Shown here piece after piece: positions 51,884 through 59,784 of a stretch of 64,000 nucleotides of DNA. This DNA comes from GCA-002700125 sp964434385 (GTDB taxonomy: Bacteria > Chloroflexota > Dehalococcoidia > Lucifugimonadales > Lucifugimonadaceae). The translations under genes and the position numbers were made by a program. Positions within the stretch are counted from its first letter, which is position 1. Each line of letters begins with the position of its first letter. The notes under the pieces were generated by a model. The model did not search any database. It was not told the origin of the DNA and saw nothing but the letters and a program-made list of their open reading frames with translations. The stretch spans positions 192,403-256,402 of the forward strand of contig CAYSUW010000001.1 in NCBI GenBank assembly GCA_964434385.1, written 5' to 3'.

Positions 51884-52150
51884 TTATGTGTTTAACCCTG
51901 GCTCCGAATTATCATAGTCGTATTTTTTATTTAAATCGATTGAAGCAGTTTCTTTTTCTGAAACTTCTTCTTCAGGATAAATGGCATTTACTGGACATAC
52001 AGGTTCACAAGCAGCACAATCTATACATTCCTCGGGGTTAATGAATAATTGATTGTCTCCCTTTTTTGAATAAATGCAATCTACAGGGCATACATCAACA
52101 CAAGATCCATCTAGTAAATCTTTGCAAGCAGAAGTAATGATATAAGTCAT
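51884..52150 (-). CDS. Ferredoxin, 7Fe/8Fe type
   Basis: This acidic 88-residue protein has two cluster motifs: CVDVCPVDCIYSKKG, preceded by an additional Cys at residue 9, and CIDCAACEPVCPVNAI. The first motif has the spacing of seven-iron (3Fe-4S plus 4Fe-4S) ferredoxins such as FdxA. An acidic C-terminal tail of about 30 residues follows. It is an electron carrier whose partners are not visible here. The IscA-like Fe-S carrier gene lies 51 bp upstream on the same strand, which fits cluster delivery. Confidence 0.93.
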   Translation of the reverse strand: MTYIITSACKDLLDGSCVDVCPVDCIYSKKGDNQLFINPEECIDCAACEPVCPVNAIYPEEEVSEKETASIDLNKKYDYDNSEPGLNT

Positions 52151-52201
52151 TTTTCCTCAAATTATGATTTTTGATTTATTACATAGATAATAATCAAGAA
52201 T

Positions 52202-52597
52202 TTAATTTCCGCAACCGCAACCGCCTCCACCGCAGCCACAACCGCCGCCTCCTCCACCGCAACCGCCTCCACCGCAACCGCCTCCAGTTGGTATATTAGG
52301 GTTAGTAATTATAAATCCTGAACGATGAAGCCCTTCTACGTAATCAATATTGGATCCAGATATCAAGGGAAGTGTTCCAGGATCTATTAAGGCTTTAAAA
52401 TCTCCAAGGTCTACAACTGTGTCATCTTGACTGGGCTTTTCTTCTAGTCCAAAAGCGTAACCCGGAGCACCGTGTTCATTAGAGGTCATTTGGATTCTTA
52501 AGTAAGAGTTATTTATTTCTTGTTCTTCTAGAACCTCTTTTATTTTTGAAGTAGCTGTTTCAGTCATATCTATAAGAAGAGCAGACTCGTTTTCCAT
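52202..52597 (-). CDS. A-type Fe-S carrier (HesB/IscA family) with Gly/Cys-rich tail
   Basis: This 131-residue protein has an IscA-fold core (LIDMTETATSKIKEVLEEQE, YLRIQMTSNEHGAPGYAFGL, SGSNIDYVEGLHRSGFIITN). In IscA/ErpA the first ligand is the Cys of a GCSG-like motif; here that position reads GAPGY, without Cys. The usual C-terminal CGC motif is expanded into a 27-residue tail of only Gly and Cys with a final Asn, containing six Cys in two CGC pairs and two single Cys. It probably carries or inserts Fe-S clusters, but the tail and missing Cys suggest a different binding mode. The ferredoxin gene follows it. Confidence 0.9.
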   Translation of the reverse strand: MENESALLIDMTETATSKIKEVLEEQEINNSYLRIQMTSNEHGAPGYAFGLEEKPSQDDTVVDLGDFKALIDPGTLPLISGSNIDYVEGLHRSGFIITNPNIPTGGGCGGGGCGGGGGGCGCGGGGCGCGN

Positions 52598-52704
52598 TTA
52601 AAACCCCAGATTAATCTAATTTTTTAGGTTACTTATAAGGATTATACATGAAAAATTTTTAGAAAATAATAGTAGTAATAATTTTCAAAATACGATTTCA
52701 GTTA

Positions 52705-52749
52705 TCGTTCTAACGAAAAATTATCAAAAAAAGAAAAATTTGGTATGAT
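52705..52749 (+). promoter_or_regulatory. Putative promoter and small palindrome upstream of the Lrp gene
   Basis: A -35 TTATCA (52721-52726) and a -10 TATGAT (52744-52749) are 17 bp apart. The palindrome TCGTTCTAACGA (52705-52716, 5-bp arms) lies directly upstream of the -35. It is a plausible operator for the divergent IscA-like gene and the Lrp gene, possibly Lrp itself. The rest of 52598-52800 shows nothing else. Confidence 0.38.
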
Positions 52750-52800
52750 TTCGGAGTAATGTATTCAATTTTTTTAAATTTTATATTAATGAGGTGTTAA

Positions 52801-53241
52801 ATGGATAAATTAGATTATAAAATTGTCTCAATGTTGAAGCAAGATGGAAGGCTTTCTAATGCAAATGTTGCTAGAGTTCTTAAAGTTAGTGAAGGTACTA
52901 TAAGAAGAAGATTAAAAAGAATGACTAATGAAAATATTATTAGAATTTTTGCTGTTCCAAATCCTGAAAGCATTGGGTTACATTCGGAAGCTTTAATTGG
53001 AATTCAAGTAGATCCCGATAAAATGGAAATTATTGCGAACAAAGTATCTAAACTAGAACAAGCCACATGGGTCGCGCATACTACTGGAACTTATGATATA
53101 TTTTTGTGGGCTGCAGTGGAATCCACTGAAGAATTAGGGAAATTTATCAGAGGACCTATTGGAACTATACCAGGTGTGCGAAGAACTGAAACATTTGTTA
53201 ATCTGAGAGTTGTTAAAAGAGGACATGGTCCTAGAGATTAA
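52801..53241 (+). CDS. Lrp/AsnC family transcriptional regulator
   Basis: This 146-residue protein has an N-terminal winged helix (LDYKIVSMLKQDGRLSNANV, SEGTIRRRLKRM) and a C-terminal RAM domain (ALIGIQVDPDKMEIIANKVS, TGTYDIFLWAAVES) for effector binding and oligomerisation. It starts with a GAGGTG ribosome-binding site 6 bp upstream. Members respond to amino acids; this one's ligand is unknown. It precedes bioY by 12 bp and aspS beyond, so it may control biotin uptake or respond to aspartate-related signals, which is speculation. Confidence 0.92.
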   Translation: MDKLDYKIVSMLKQDGRLSNANVARVLKVSEGTIRRRLKRMTNENIIRIFAVPNPESIGLHSEALIGIQVDPDKMEIIANKVSKLEQATWVAHTTGTYDIFLWAAVESTEELGKFIRGPIGTIPGVRRTETFVNLRVVKRGHGPRD

Positions 53242-53253
53242 TAGGAGAAAATT

Positions 53254-53913
53254 ATGGAACAATCTTCAATAGAAAATTCTACTCATTTAGGTTTAAAAAA
53301 TAATGTTTCAATATTAGGGGAAAAAGAAAACTCTTTATTGGAATCAATCTTTCCTATGATTGGCTGGAAAGCAAAATTATTAGTGATAATTGCTTTTCTG
53401 ATTTTTGAAACAATCCTTGCTCAGATTAAATTTTTCCTTCCTGATAATCCAGTTCCAGTTACTATGCAAACATTTGGAGTGTTGATGATGGGAAGTGTTT
53501 TGGGATGGAGGCTTGGACTTATTACTATTTTTTCATATGTAATGTTAGGTGTAATAGGAATTCCTATTTTTCAAAGTTGGAATGGGGGTATTAGTTATTT
53601 TTTAGGTGCTACTGGAGGATATATAATAGGATTTTTTCTTGCTGTACCAGTAATGGGTTTTTTATCTCAAAGAGGGTGGACTAGAAGTAAAACTTTATGG
53701 GCGATGTTGATAGGGAATACCCTGATATACATTCCTGCGGTTATTTGGTTGAGTTTTGGAGTAGCTTATTTTGACTTTACTTGGCCTAAAACTGGACAAC
53801 TCTTATCACAAGCTGTTTATCCTTTTATAATTGGTGATCTGTTAAAAATAGTTTTTGCTGCACTAGTTACAGGCTTATTATGGCAATTAGTTGATTCTAA
53901 AAAATCAAAATGA
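53254..53913 (+). CDS. bioY: Biotin transporter BioY
   Basis: This 219-residue protein has about six membrane segments. It contains PVPVTMQTFGVLMMGSVLGW and GISYFLGATGGYIIGFFLA, the conserved BioY blocks that build the biotin pocket. BioY is the substrate-binding component of an ECF biotin transporter; the energising subunits are not in the window. About 35 hydrophilic residues precede the first membrane segment, longer than usual. Biotin is the cofactor of the carboxylase whose carboxyltransferase is encoded at 37475. A TAGGAGA ribosome-binding site precedes the ATG. Confidence 0.94.
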   Translation: MEQSSIENSTHLGLKNNVSILGEKENSLLESIFPMIGWKAKLLVIIAFLIFETILAQIKFFLPDNPVPVTMQTFGVLMMGSVLGWRLGLITIFSYVMLGVIGIPIFQSWNGGISYFLGATGGYIIGFFLAVPVMGFLSQRGWTRSKTLWAMLIGNTLIYIPAVIWLSFGVAYFDFTWPKTGQLLSQAVYPFIIGDLLKIVFAALVTGLLWQLVDSKKSK

Positions 53914-53932
53914 TTTATGGAGTGTTTGAGAA

Positions 53933-55723
53933 TTGTATAAGGATATAGGTTGTGGAGAAGTTAGACAAAAACATGCAGGAAAAATTTTTTGTTTTGCAGG
54001 ATGGGTTCACAAGAGAAGAGATCATGGGTCTCTGATTTTTATTGATTTAAGAGATTCAAAAGGAATCATTCAAATAGTTTTTGATCCTAGGAATTCAGAA
54101 GATTCTCATCAAATTGCATTATCTTTGAGATCTGAATGGGTTATTGAAGTTGAAGGTACTGTTCAGAAACGTATTAAAGGTGCAGAAAACCCAAATCTTA
54201 AAACTGGAGAAGTTGAGGTAATAGCTACCCGAATTAGAATATTGAATAAATCAAAAACCCCTCCTTTCGAAATTAACGAAGATATAAATGTTGATGAAAA
54301 TTTAAGATTGAAATATAGATATTTGGATTTAAGAAAACCTAATATGCAAAAGAATATTAAAATCAGACATAGTGTCACAAAAGCAATTTGGGATTATCTT
54401 CATGATAAAGATTTTATTCAAATAGAAACTCCTATTCTTATTAAAAGTACTCCTGAAGGGGCTAGAGATTACGTTGTTCCTAGTAGGGTACACCCTGGAA
54501 ACTTTTATGCTCTTCCACAATCTCCACAACAAATGAAACAAATTTTAATGGTCTCAGGATTTGAAAGATATTTTCAAATTGCCAGATGTTTTAGAGATGA
54601 GGATTTAAGAGCTGATAGACAACCAGAACATACTCAACTTGATTTTGAAATGAGTTTTGTAGAACAAGATGATGTTTTGAATTTAGTAGAAGATCTATAT
54701 AAATCACTTGTTAAAAAAAATTTTCCCAAGATCAAACTTCCTAAAAAATTCCCTAGAATTTCTTTTAAAGATGCTATCGATCTTTATGGTACCGATAAGC
54801 CTGATTTAAGATTTGATTTAAAGTTAGTTGATTTAACTACGATATTTTCTAATTCTGAATTTGGAGTTTTTAATAAAACTCTTAGTTCTAATGGAATTAT
54901 AAAAGGTTTTGTAGCACCTGGTTGTTCTTCTTATTCTCGTTCTCAAATATCTGAATTGAATGATTTGGTTATAGAAAATGGAGGTCCTGGAGTTTTTAGT
55001 TTTACAAGAGCAAGTATGAAAAATGAGGATTTAAAAGTTGAAGATATAAAGTCTGCTTTTAGTAAGTATGTAGAATTGGAAAAATTAAAGAAAACTATTA
55101 TATCTACAAATTGTCATGAGGATGACCTTTTATTAATTTGTGCTGGTTCTGAAAAAATCGTAAATGAATCCTTAAGCATGTTGAGAAAAATAATGGCTGA
55201 GAAATTAAATTTGATTAAAGAAAATGAATTTTCTTTTGCTTTTATTGTTGATTTCCCTATGTTTGAATGGAACGTTGATGCAGAAAAATGGGATGCAATG
55301 CATCATGTTTTCTCTTCTCCTAAAGAAGAACATATCAAATATTTGGATTCGGATCCCGGTAAAATTATTGGACAATTGTTTGATTTAGTTTGTAATGGAG
55401 TAGAATTAGGATCTGGAAGCATTAGAATTCATAATAGGGAAGTTCAAGAGAAAGTTTTCAATGTTATAGGATATTCATCTGAAGAAGTATCTGATAGATT
55501 TTCAACTATTTTGGAATCTTTTGAATATGGTGCACCTCCACATGGTGGAATGGGATTAGGTTTAGATAGATTAGTAGCAATGTTAGTTGGAGAAACTTCA
55601 ATTCGTGAAGTTATTACTTTTCCTAAAACTCAAACCGCATTTGATCCTTTATTCGAAACACCATCTTTAATTTCTGACCAACAACTCAGAGAATTGAATT
55701 TTAATATTCATAATCAAAAATGA
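53933..55723 (+). CDS. aspS: Aspartyl-tRNA synthetase, bacterial type
   Basis: At 596 residues it has the bacterial AspRS layout. The N-terminal OB fold has GWVHKRRDHGSLIFIDLRD. The class II core has motif 2 FQIARCFRDEDLRADRQPEHT. The GAD insertion domain is at about residues 290-420, and motif 3 is GMGLGLDRLVAMLVGETSIR. The start is a TTG with GGAG about 12 bp upstream. Whether it also charges tRNA-Asn cannot be decided reliably from the sequence. It lies 19 bp after bioY and 49 bp before tig. Confidence 0.97.
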   Translation: MYKDIGCGEVRQKHAGKIFCFAGWVHKRRDHGSLIFIDLRDSKGIIQIVFDPRNSEDSHQIALSLRSEWVIEVEGTVQKRIKGAENPNLKTGEVEVIATRIRILNKSKTPPFEINEDINVDENLRLKYRYLDLRKPNMQKNIKIRHSVTKAIWDYLHDKDFIQIETPILIKSTPEGARDYVVPSRVHPGNFYALPQSPQQMKQILMVSGFERYFQIARCFRDEDLRADRQPEHTQLDFEMSFVEQDDVLNLVEDLYKSLVKKNFPKIKLPKKFPRISFKDAIDLYGTDKPDLRFDLKLVDLTTIFSNSEFGVFNKTLSSNGIIKGFVAPGCSSYSRSQISELNDLVIENGGPGVFSFTRASMKNEDLKVEDIKSAFSKYVELEKLKKTIISTNCHEDDLLLICAGSEKIVNESLSMLRKIMAEKLNLIKENEFSFAFIVDFPMFEWNVDAEKWDAMHHVFSSPKEEHIKYLDSDPGKIIGQLFDLVCNGVELGSGSIRIHNREVQEKVFNVIGYSSEEVSDRFSTILESFEYGAPPHGGMGLGLDRLVAMLVGETSIREVITFPKTQTAFDPLFETPSLISDQQLRELNFNIHNQK

Positions 55724-55772
55724 ATGATATTATTTCTATCTATATTTAGATTAAGAATGTGATGTAGGAATA

Positions 55773-57077
55773 ATGAAAATATCTACTGAAAAAACTGACC
55801 AACAACAAGTAAATTTAACTATTGAAGTAAATGATGAAGATATGGAAAGCCATATTCAAATTGCTTGTAATAAAATGAGTAATAAAATGAGTTTTCCAGG
55901 ATTTAGAAAAGGAAAAGTCCCAAGATCTGTTCTTGAAAATTCATTAGGAAAACCAAGGATACTTCAAGAATCGTTAGATACTCTAATTCCAGATGTTGTA
56001 TTCAAAGCTGTAGATAAAGAGAAATTAGAGATAGTTTCTACTCCAGTAGTTTCTGTTGAATCTCTAGAACCAAAAGTTGAAATTCTTGCTAAAGTAGCAT
56101 TGGTTCCAATAGTAAATTTATCTTCTTTTGAAAAATTTAAGATTATTCAATCGAAAAACAAAATTGGAGTTAAAGAAATTAATAATGTTATAAACCAAGT
56201 AAGAGAATCTCAAGTTACATGGACTCCAGTAGAAAGATCTGTCGAGAAAGGTGATTCCTTGATAATTGATATTGATATAAAGTCTGAGAATAAGACAGTT
56301 ACTAGTCAGAAGAAGATGGAATATATAGTTGATTATGGTAAAGAACATATAGAATCAATTCCTGGATTTGCTCAGAAATTAATAAAAATGAATTTAGATC
56401 AGGAAAAACTTTTCAATTTGCAATTTCCTGATAATTTTCCAGATGAGAATTTAAGAAATAAGACAGGAAATTTTAATGTATTGATACATGAAATCAAAGA
56501 AAAAGGTTTACCAGATTTGACTGATAATTTTGCTAAAAGTTTAGGGGAAGGGCTAGAAGATGTGAAAGGGTTAAAGCAAAAAATAAAAGAAAATTTAAAA
56601 CTAAATGCTGAAAATGAATGGAATAATAGGATTATTGAAGATTTTATTGATAAAGTTATAGAATCTTCAGAATTTATTGTTGCTCCAATTTTAATTGATC
56701 AAGAATCAGAAAATATTGTAAAAAGACAAAAAGAATATATTGAATCTAGAAAATTAGATTTTGACGAATATTTAAAGAATTCTGAAAAGACTTATGAAGG
56801 ATTGTTAAAGGAATCTCGCGAAGTTGCTCAGAAAAACATTAATAAGTCATTAGTTTTCAATGAAATCTCTAAAAAAGAAGACATAAATGTTGACGAAGAA
56901 GAGGTTGTGAAAGAATTGAATCAATGGCAAGAAAATAATAGTAAAAATACTAAGATTTCTAAAGATCAAGTTGAGCAAAACATTAGACAATCAATTAAAG
57001 ATAGATTAATAATGGATAGAATTTTGGAATTAGCTAAAGATAAAGTGGTAAAATCTACAGATGAACAAAAGAAATAA
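55773..57077 (+). CDS. tig: Trigger factor
   Basis: At 434 residues it has the three trigger-factor domains: the ribosome-binding N-domain with FPGFRKGKVPRSVLE (the GFRxGxxP signature), a PPIase-like middle domain (about residues 155-245), and a long helical C-terminal chaperone domain. The middle domain is diverged and may lack isomerase activity. It shelters nascent chains and is followed by clpP after 46 bp, the conserved tig-clpP order. Confidence 0.96.
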   Translation: MKISTEKTDQQQVNLTIEVNDEDMESHIQIACNKMSNKMSFPGFRKGKVPRSVLENSLGKPRILQESLDTLIPDVVFKAVDKEKLEIVSTPVVSVESLEPKVEILAKVALVPIVNLSSFEKFKIIQSKNKIGVKEINNVINQVRESQVTWTPVERSVEKGDSLIIDIDIKSENKTVTSQKKMEYIVDYGKEHIESIPGFAQKLIKMNLDQEKLFNLQFPDNFPDENLRNKTGNFNVLIHEIKEKGLPDLTDNFAKSLGEGLEDVKGLKQKIKENLKLNAENEWNNRIIEDFIDKVIESSEFIVAPILIDQESENIVKRQKEYIESRKLDFDEYLKNSEKTYEGLLKESREVAQKNINKSLVFNEISKKEDINVDEEEVVKELNQWQENNSKNTKISKDQVEQNIRQSIKDRLIMDRILELAKDKVVKSTDEQKK

Positions 57078-57123
57078 TTTACTGATAATAGAAAAACAAT
57101 TACATTAAAAATTTGGAGTAAAA

Positions 57124-57738
57124 ATGAATAATATAGAAAATATTATACCTACGGTGATTGAAAGTGGCGCTAGGGGAGAAAGAGCATTTGATATATTCTC
57201 TTTACTTTTGAAAGAAAGGATCATTTTTTTAGGGACACCTATAAATGATCAGATTTCTAACTTAATTGTTGCTCAGTTACTTTATTTAGCAAGAGAGGAT
57301 TCTACTAAAGATATTAATCTTTACATTAATTCTCCTGGTGGGGGAGTTTATGCAGGTTTAGCCATTTATGATACGATGCAACATATTCCATGTGATGTTT
57401 CAACAATTAGTGTAGGCTTATGTGCTAGTTTTGGTACTGTTCTTTTAACTGCTGGAACTAAAGGAAAAAGGTTTGCATTACCTAATTCTACAATTCATAT
57501 GCATCAACCTATAAGTGGGGCTCAGGGTCAAGCTTCTGATATTGAAATAGCTGCAAAAGAAGTTTTAAGAGTAAAAGATGGTTTAACTAAAATAATTTCT
57601 AATCATACTGGACAACCTGAATCTAAGATAATTAAGGATTCTGATAGAGATTCTTGGATGACCGCTAAACAGGCAGTAAAATATGGAATAATTGATGAGA
57701 TTCTTGAAAAGCCTGTAGAATCAGGTAAAAAGTCTTAA
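57124..57738 (+). CDS. clpP: ATP-dependent Clp protease proteolytic subunit
   Basis: This 204-residue serine peptidase has the catalytic triad: Ser in SVGLCASFGTVLLTAG, His in TIHMHQPISG, and Asp in DSDRDSWMTA. FLGTPINDQISNLIVAQLLY and YINSPGGGVYAGLAIYDTM are typical. It forms the tetradecameric chamber for ClpX or ClpC, which are not in the window. A TTGGAG ribosome-binding site is present. It is convergent with xseB, 15 bp away. Confidence 0.97.
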   Translation: MNNIENIIPTVIESGARGERAFDIFSLLLKERIIFLGTPINDQISNLIVAQLLYLAREDSTKDINLYINSPGGGVYAGLAIYDTMQHIPCDVSTISVGLCASFGTVLLTAGTKGKRFALPNSTIHMHQPISGAQGQASDIEIAAKEVLRVKDGLTKIISNHTGQPESKIIKDSDRDSWMTAKQAVKYGIIDEILEKPVESGKKS

Positions 57739-57753
57739 AAAAAGTAAGTATTT

Positions 57754-57963
57754 CTAAATAGAGTTATCAAAATCTAATTCTTTAGAAATATCTTCAATTT
57801 CTAATTTTGTTTCTGAAAGTTTTTCTTTACATTTTTTTGCAATTTCTACACCTTCGAGAAATAATTTTTTTGATTCTTCCAATGAAAGATCTCCCTCTTC
57901 TAGTTTTCTTACAATGATTTCTAATTGATTTAATAAGAATTCAAAAGTATCTTTTTCACTCAT
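57754..57963 (-). CDS. xseB: Exodeoxyribonuclease VII small subunit
   Basis: This 69-residue helical protein has the XseB pattern: FEFLLNQLEIIVRKLEEGDL followed by SLEESKKLFLEGVEIAKKC. It partners XseA in degrading single-stranded DNA. Its start overlaps the end of xseA by 8 bp. Confidence 0.95.
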   Translation of the reverse strand: MSEKDTFEFLLNQLEIIVRKLEEGDLSLEESKKLFLEGVEIAKKCKEKLSETKLEIEDISKELDFDNSI

Positions 57964-59203
57964 AATTTTCCTTGGTCTTTTTATTGTTTATCTTAGTAGT
58001 TTTAGCTTCAAGTTCTCCATTTTTAATGGTGATTGAAAGTAAATCTCCGACTTTCAAGCGATCAGTTTTTGTGATGAGTTGATTATCCTTTTTATTTGAG
58101 ACTATTGAATATCCCCTATTTAAGACATTTTCAGGATTCAAGGTTCTTAAAGAATTTTCTAATGAGTTTATTTGAAAATATGATTTTTCAAGAATTTGAA
58201 TAAATGAATTGCGAATAGAATTTGAATGAAGATTGATAATATTTTCTGAATTAGAAATTTCTGGTTTATTATTCAATAGTCTGTCTAATGTTATTTCAGC
58301 TACTGATTGTTTTTTGCTAAGAATAAATTCCAGATTATTTAGAGAGTCATATAATTTTTGTGAGATGATATTTTTCAATTCCTTAATATCAGGTGTAACT
58401 ATTTCAGCTGCAGCAGAGGGAGTTGCTGCTCTAATATCTGAAACTAGATCAGAAATTGTCACATCTGTTTCATGCCCCACCGCACTTACAATAGGCACTT
58501 TGGAAGCAAAGATAGATTTAGCTACGATCTCTTCATTAAAAGGCCAAAGATCCTCTAAAGATCCTCCTCCTCTAGCTAAAATTATTAATTGAATATTCTT
58601 TTCTGATTCTAATATTTTTATTGATTTCACAATTGAAATAGCAGCTTCTTTGCCTTGAACTTTAGTATCAGCAATCTTAATTTTTATTAATGGATATCTT
58701 CTTTTAATAATGTTTATAATATCTTGCAAAACTGAACCCTTTTTGGAAGTGACTATTCCAATCATTTGTGGATATTGAGGTATATTTCTCTTTCTAGATA
58801 CATCAAACAAACCTTCTGATTCAAGTTTAGTTTTTAATAATTCGAAATTCTTTTGGAGGGAACCAATTCCTTCTGGTTGAACTTTATTAACATATATTTG
58901 AAGATCTCCTCTTGATTTATAAAAGGAAACATAACCTTCTGCACTTATTTGTTGTCCATCTTCAATAAATTCAATTCCAGATGCATCTCTAAACATAACG
59001 CATCTTATTACTGCTTTTTCATCTTTTAAAGAAAAATAATTATGCCCACTCGATGATTGAAAATGATTAGATATTTCTCCAATCACTTCAAAGTTTCTTA
59101 AATGAGAGCTTTTTTCCAAAGTATTTTTTATATATTCTGAAAGTTCCCCAACAGAGAAGGTAGCATGAATTCGTGAGTAGTTGTTTTCTTCCTTAAAAAC
59201 CAT
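57956..59203 (-). CDS. xseA: Exodeoxyribonuclease VII large subunit
   Basis: This 415-residue protein has an N-terminal OB fold (NFEVIGEISNHFQSSSGHNY), and the catalytic core PQMIGIVTSKKGSVLQDI, IILARGGGSLEDLWPFNEE, and SAVGHETDVTISDLVSDIRA. A coiled-coil region and the C-terminal NRGYSIV motif follow. It degrades single-stranded DNA in repair with XseB. It lies 2 bp after efp and overlaps xseB, in the run aroQ-pepP-efp-xseA-xseB. Confidence 0.97.
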   Translation of the reverse strand: MVFKEENNYSRIHATFSVGELSEYIKNTLEKSSHLRNFEVIGEISNHFQSSSGHNYFSLKDEKAVIRCVMFRDASGIEFIEDGQQISAEGYVSFYKSRGDLQIYVNKVQPEGIGSLQKNFELLKTKLESEGLFDVSRKRNIPQYPQMIGIVTSKKGSVLQDIINIIKRRYPLIKIKIADTKVQGKEAAISIVKSIKILESEKNIQLIILARGGGSLEDLWPFNEEIVAKSIFASKVPIVSAVGHETDVTISDLVSDIRAATPSAAAEIVTPDIKELKNIISQKLYDSLNNLEFILSKKQSVAEITLDRLLNNKPEISNSENIINLHSNSIRNSFIQILEKSYFQINSLENSLRTLNPENVLNRGYSIVSNKKDNQLITKTDRLKVGDLLSITIKNGELEAKTTKINNKKTKENYE

Positions 59204-59205
59204 TT

Positions 59206-59769
59206 CTACTTTGATCTTTCAATATATTGTCCTGAGCGAGTATCAATTTTAATATTATCTTCTGTAGATATGAATAATGGAACTTGTACTTTAAGACCTG
59301 TATTTAAAGTAGCAGTTTTTGTTACATTAGTTGCAGTATCTCCTCTTACAGCTTGTTCAGTGTCTTCTACTTTTAAGATTACTGAAATTGGCAATTCAAT
59401 ACTTATAGGATTTTCTTCAAACAAAATAACTTCTATCAACTCTCCTTCAACAATAAAATCTAAAGCATTTCCTAAAATTGTAGATGAGATTTCTATTTGT
59501 TCAAAAGTATCGTTATTCATAAATGTATGACTACTTGAATCACTATAAAGATATTGAAATGGTCTTTTATCTGTTCTGGCTAATGTTAATGGTCTATTGC
59601 CTTGTAATTTTTTTTCAAAAACATTCCCTGTTTTAATATTTTTAACCTTTAGTGTCAGTGTGGGAGGAGCTTTGGGAGGTTTTCTATGTTGCCATTCAAG
59701 AATTTGATATATTTCATTATCAAGCATTATTGTCATATTCCTTTTTATTTCACTAGAACTAATTGTCAT
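59206..59769 (-). CDS. efp: Elongation factor P with altered tip loop
   Basis: This 187-residue protein has EF-P's three beta domains: KRNMTIMLDNEIYQILEWQH at the start, VKNIKTGNVFEKKLQGNRPL, and the C-terminal OB fold ending NIKIDTRSGQYIER. It relieves ribosomes stalled at proline stretches. The tip loop, normally KPGKG(x)AF with a modifiable Lys or Arg, reads KPPKAPPTL here: Lys33 is kept at the tip, but the flanking Gly residues are Pro and Ala. Loop length is unchanged. No modification enzymes (EpmA, YmfI, EarP) are adjacent. It follows pepP by 15 bp. Confidence 0.95.
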   Translation of the reverse strand: MTISSSEIKRNMTIMLDNEIYQILEWQHRKPPKAPPTLTLKVKNIKTGNVFEKKLQGNRPLTLARTDKRPFQYLYSDSSSHTFMNNDTFEQIEISSTILGNALDFIVEGELIEVILFEENPISIELPISVILKVEDTEQAVRGDTATNVTKTATLNTGLKVQVPLFISTEDNIKIDTRSGQYIERSK

Positions 59770-59784
59770 TTTTCCCCTTTCTGA

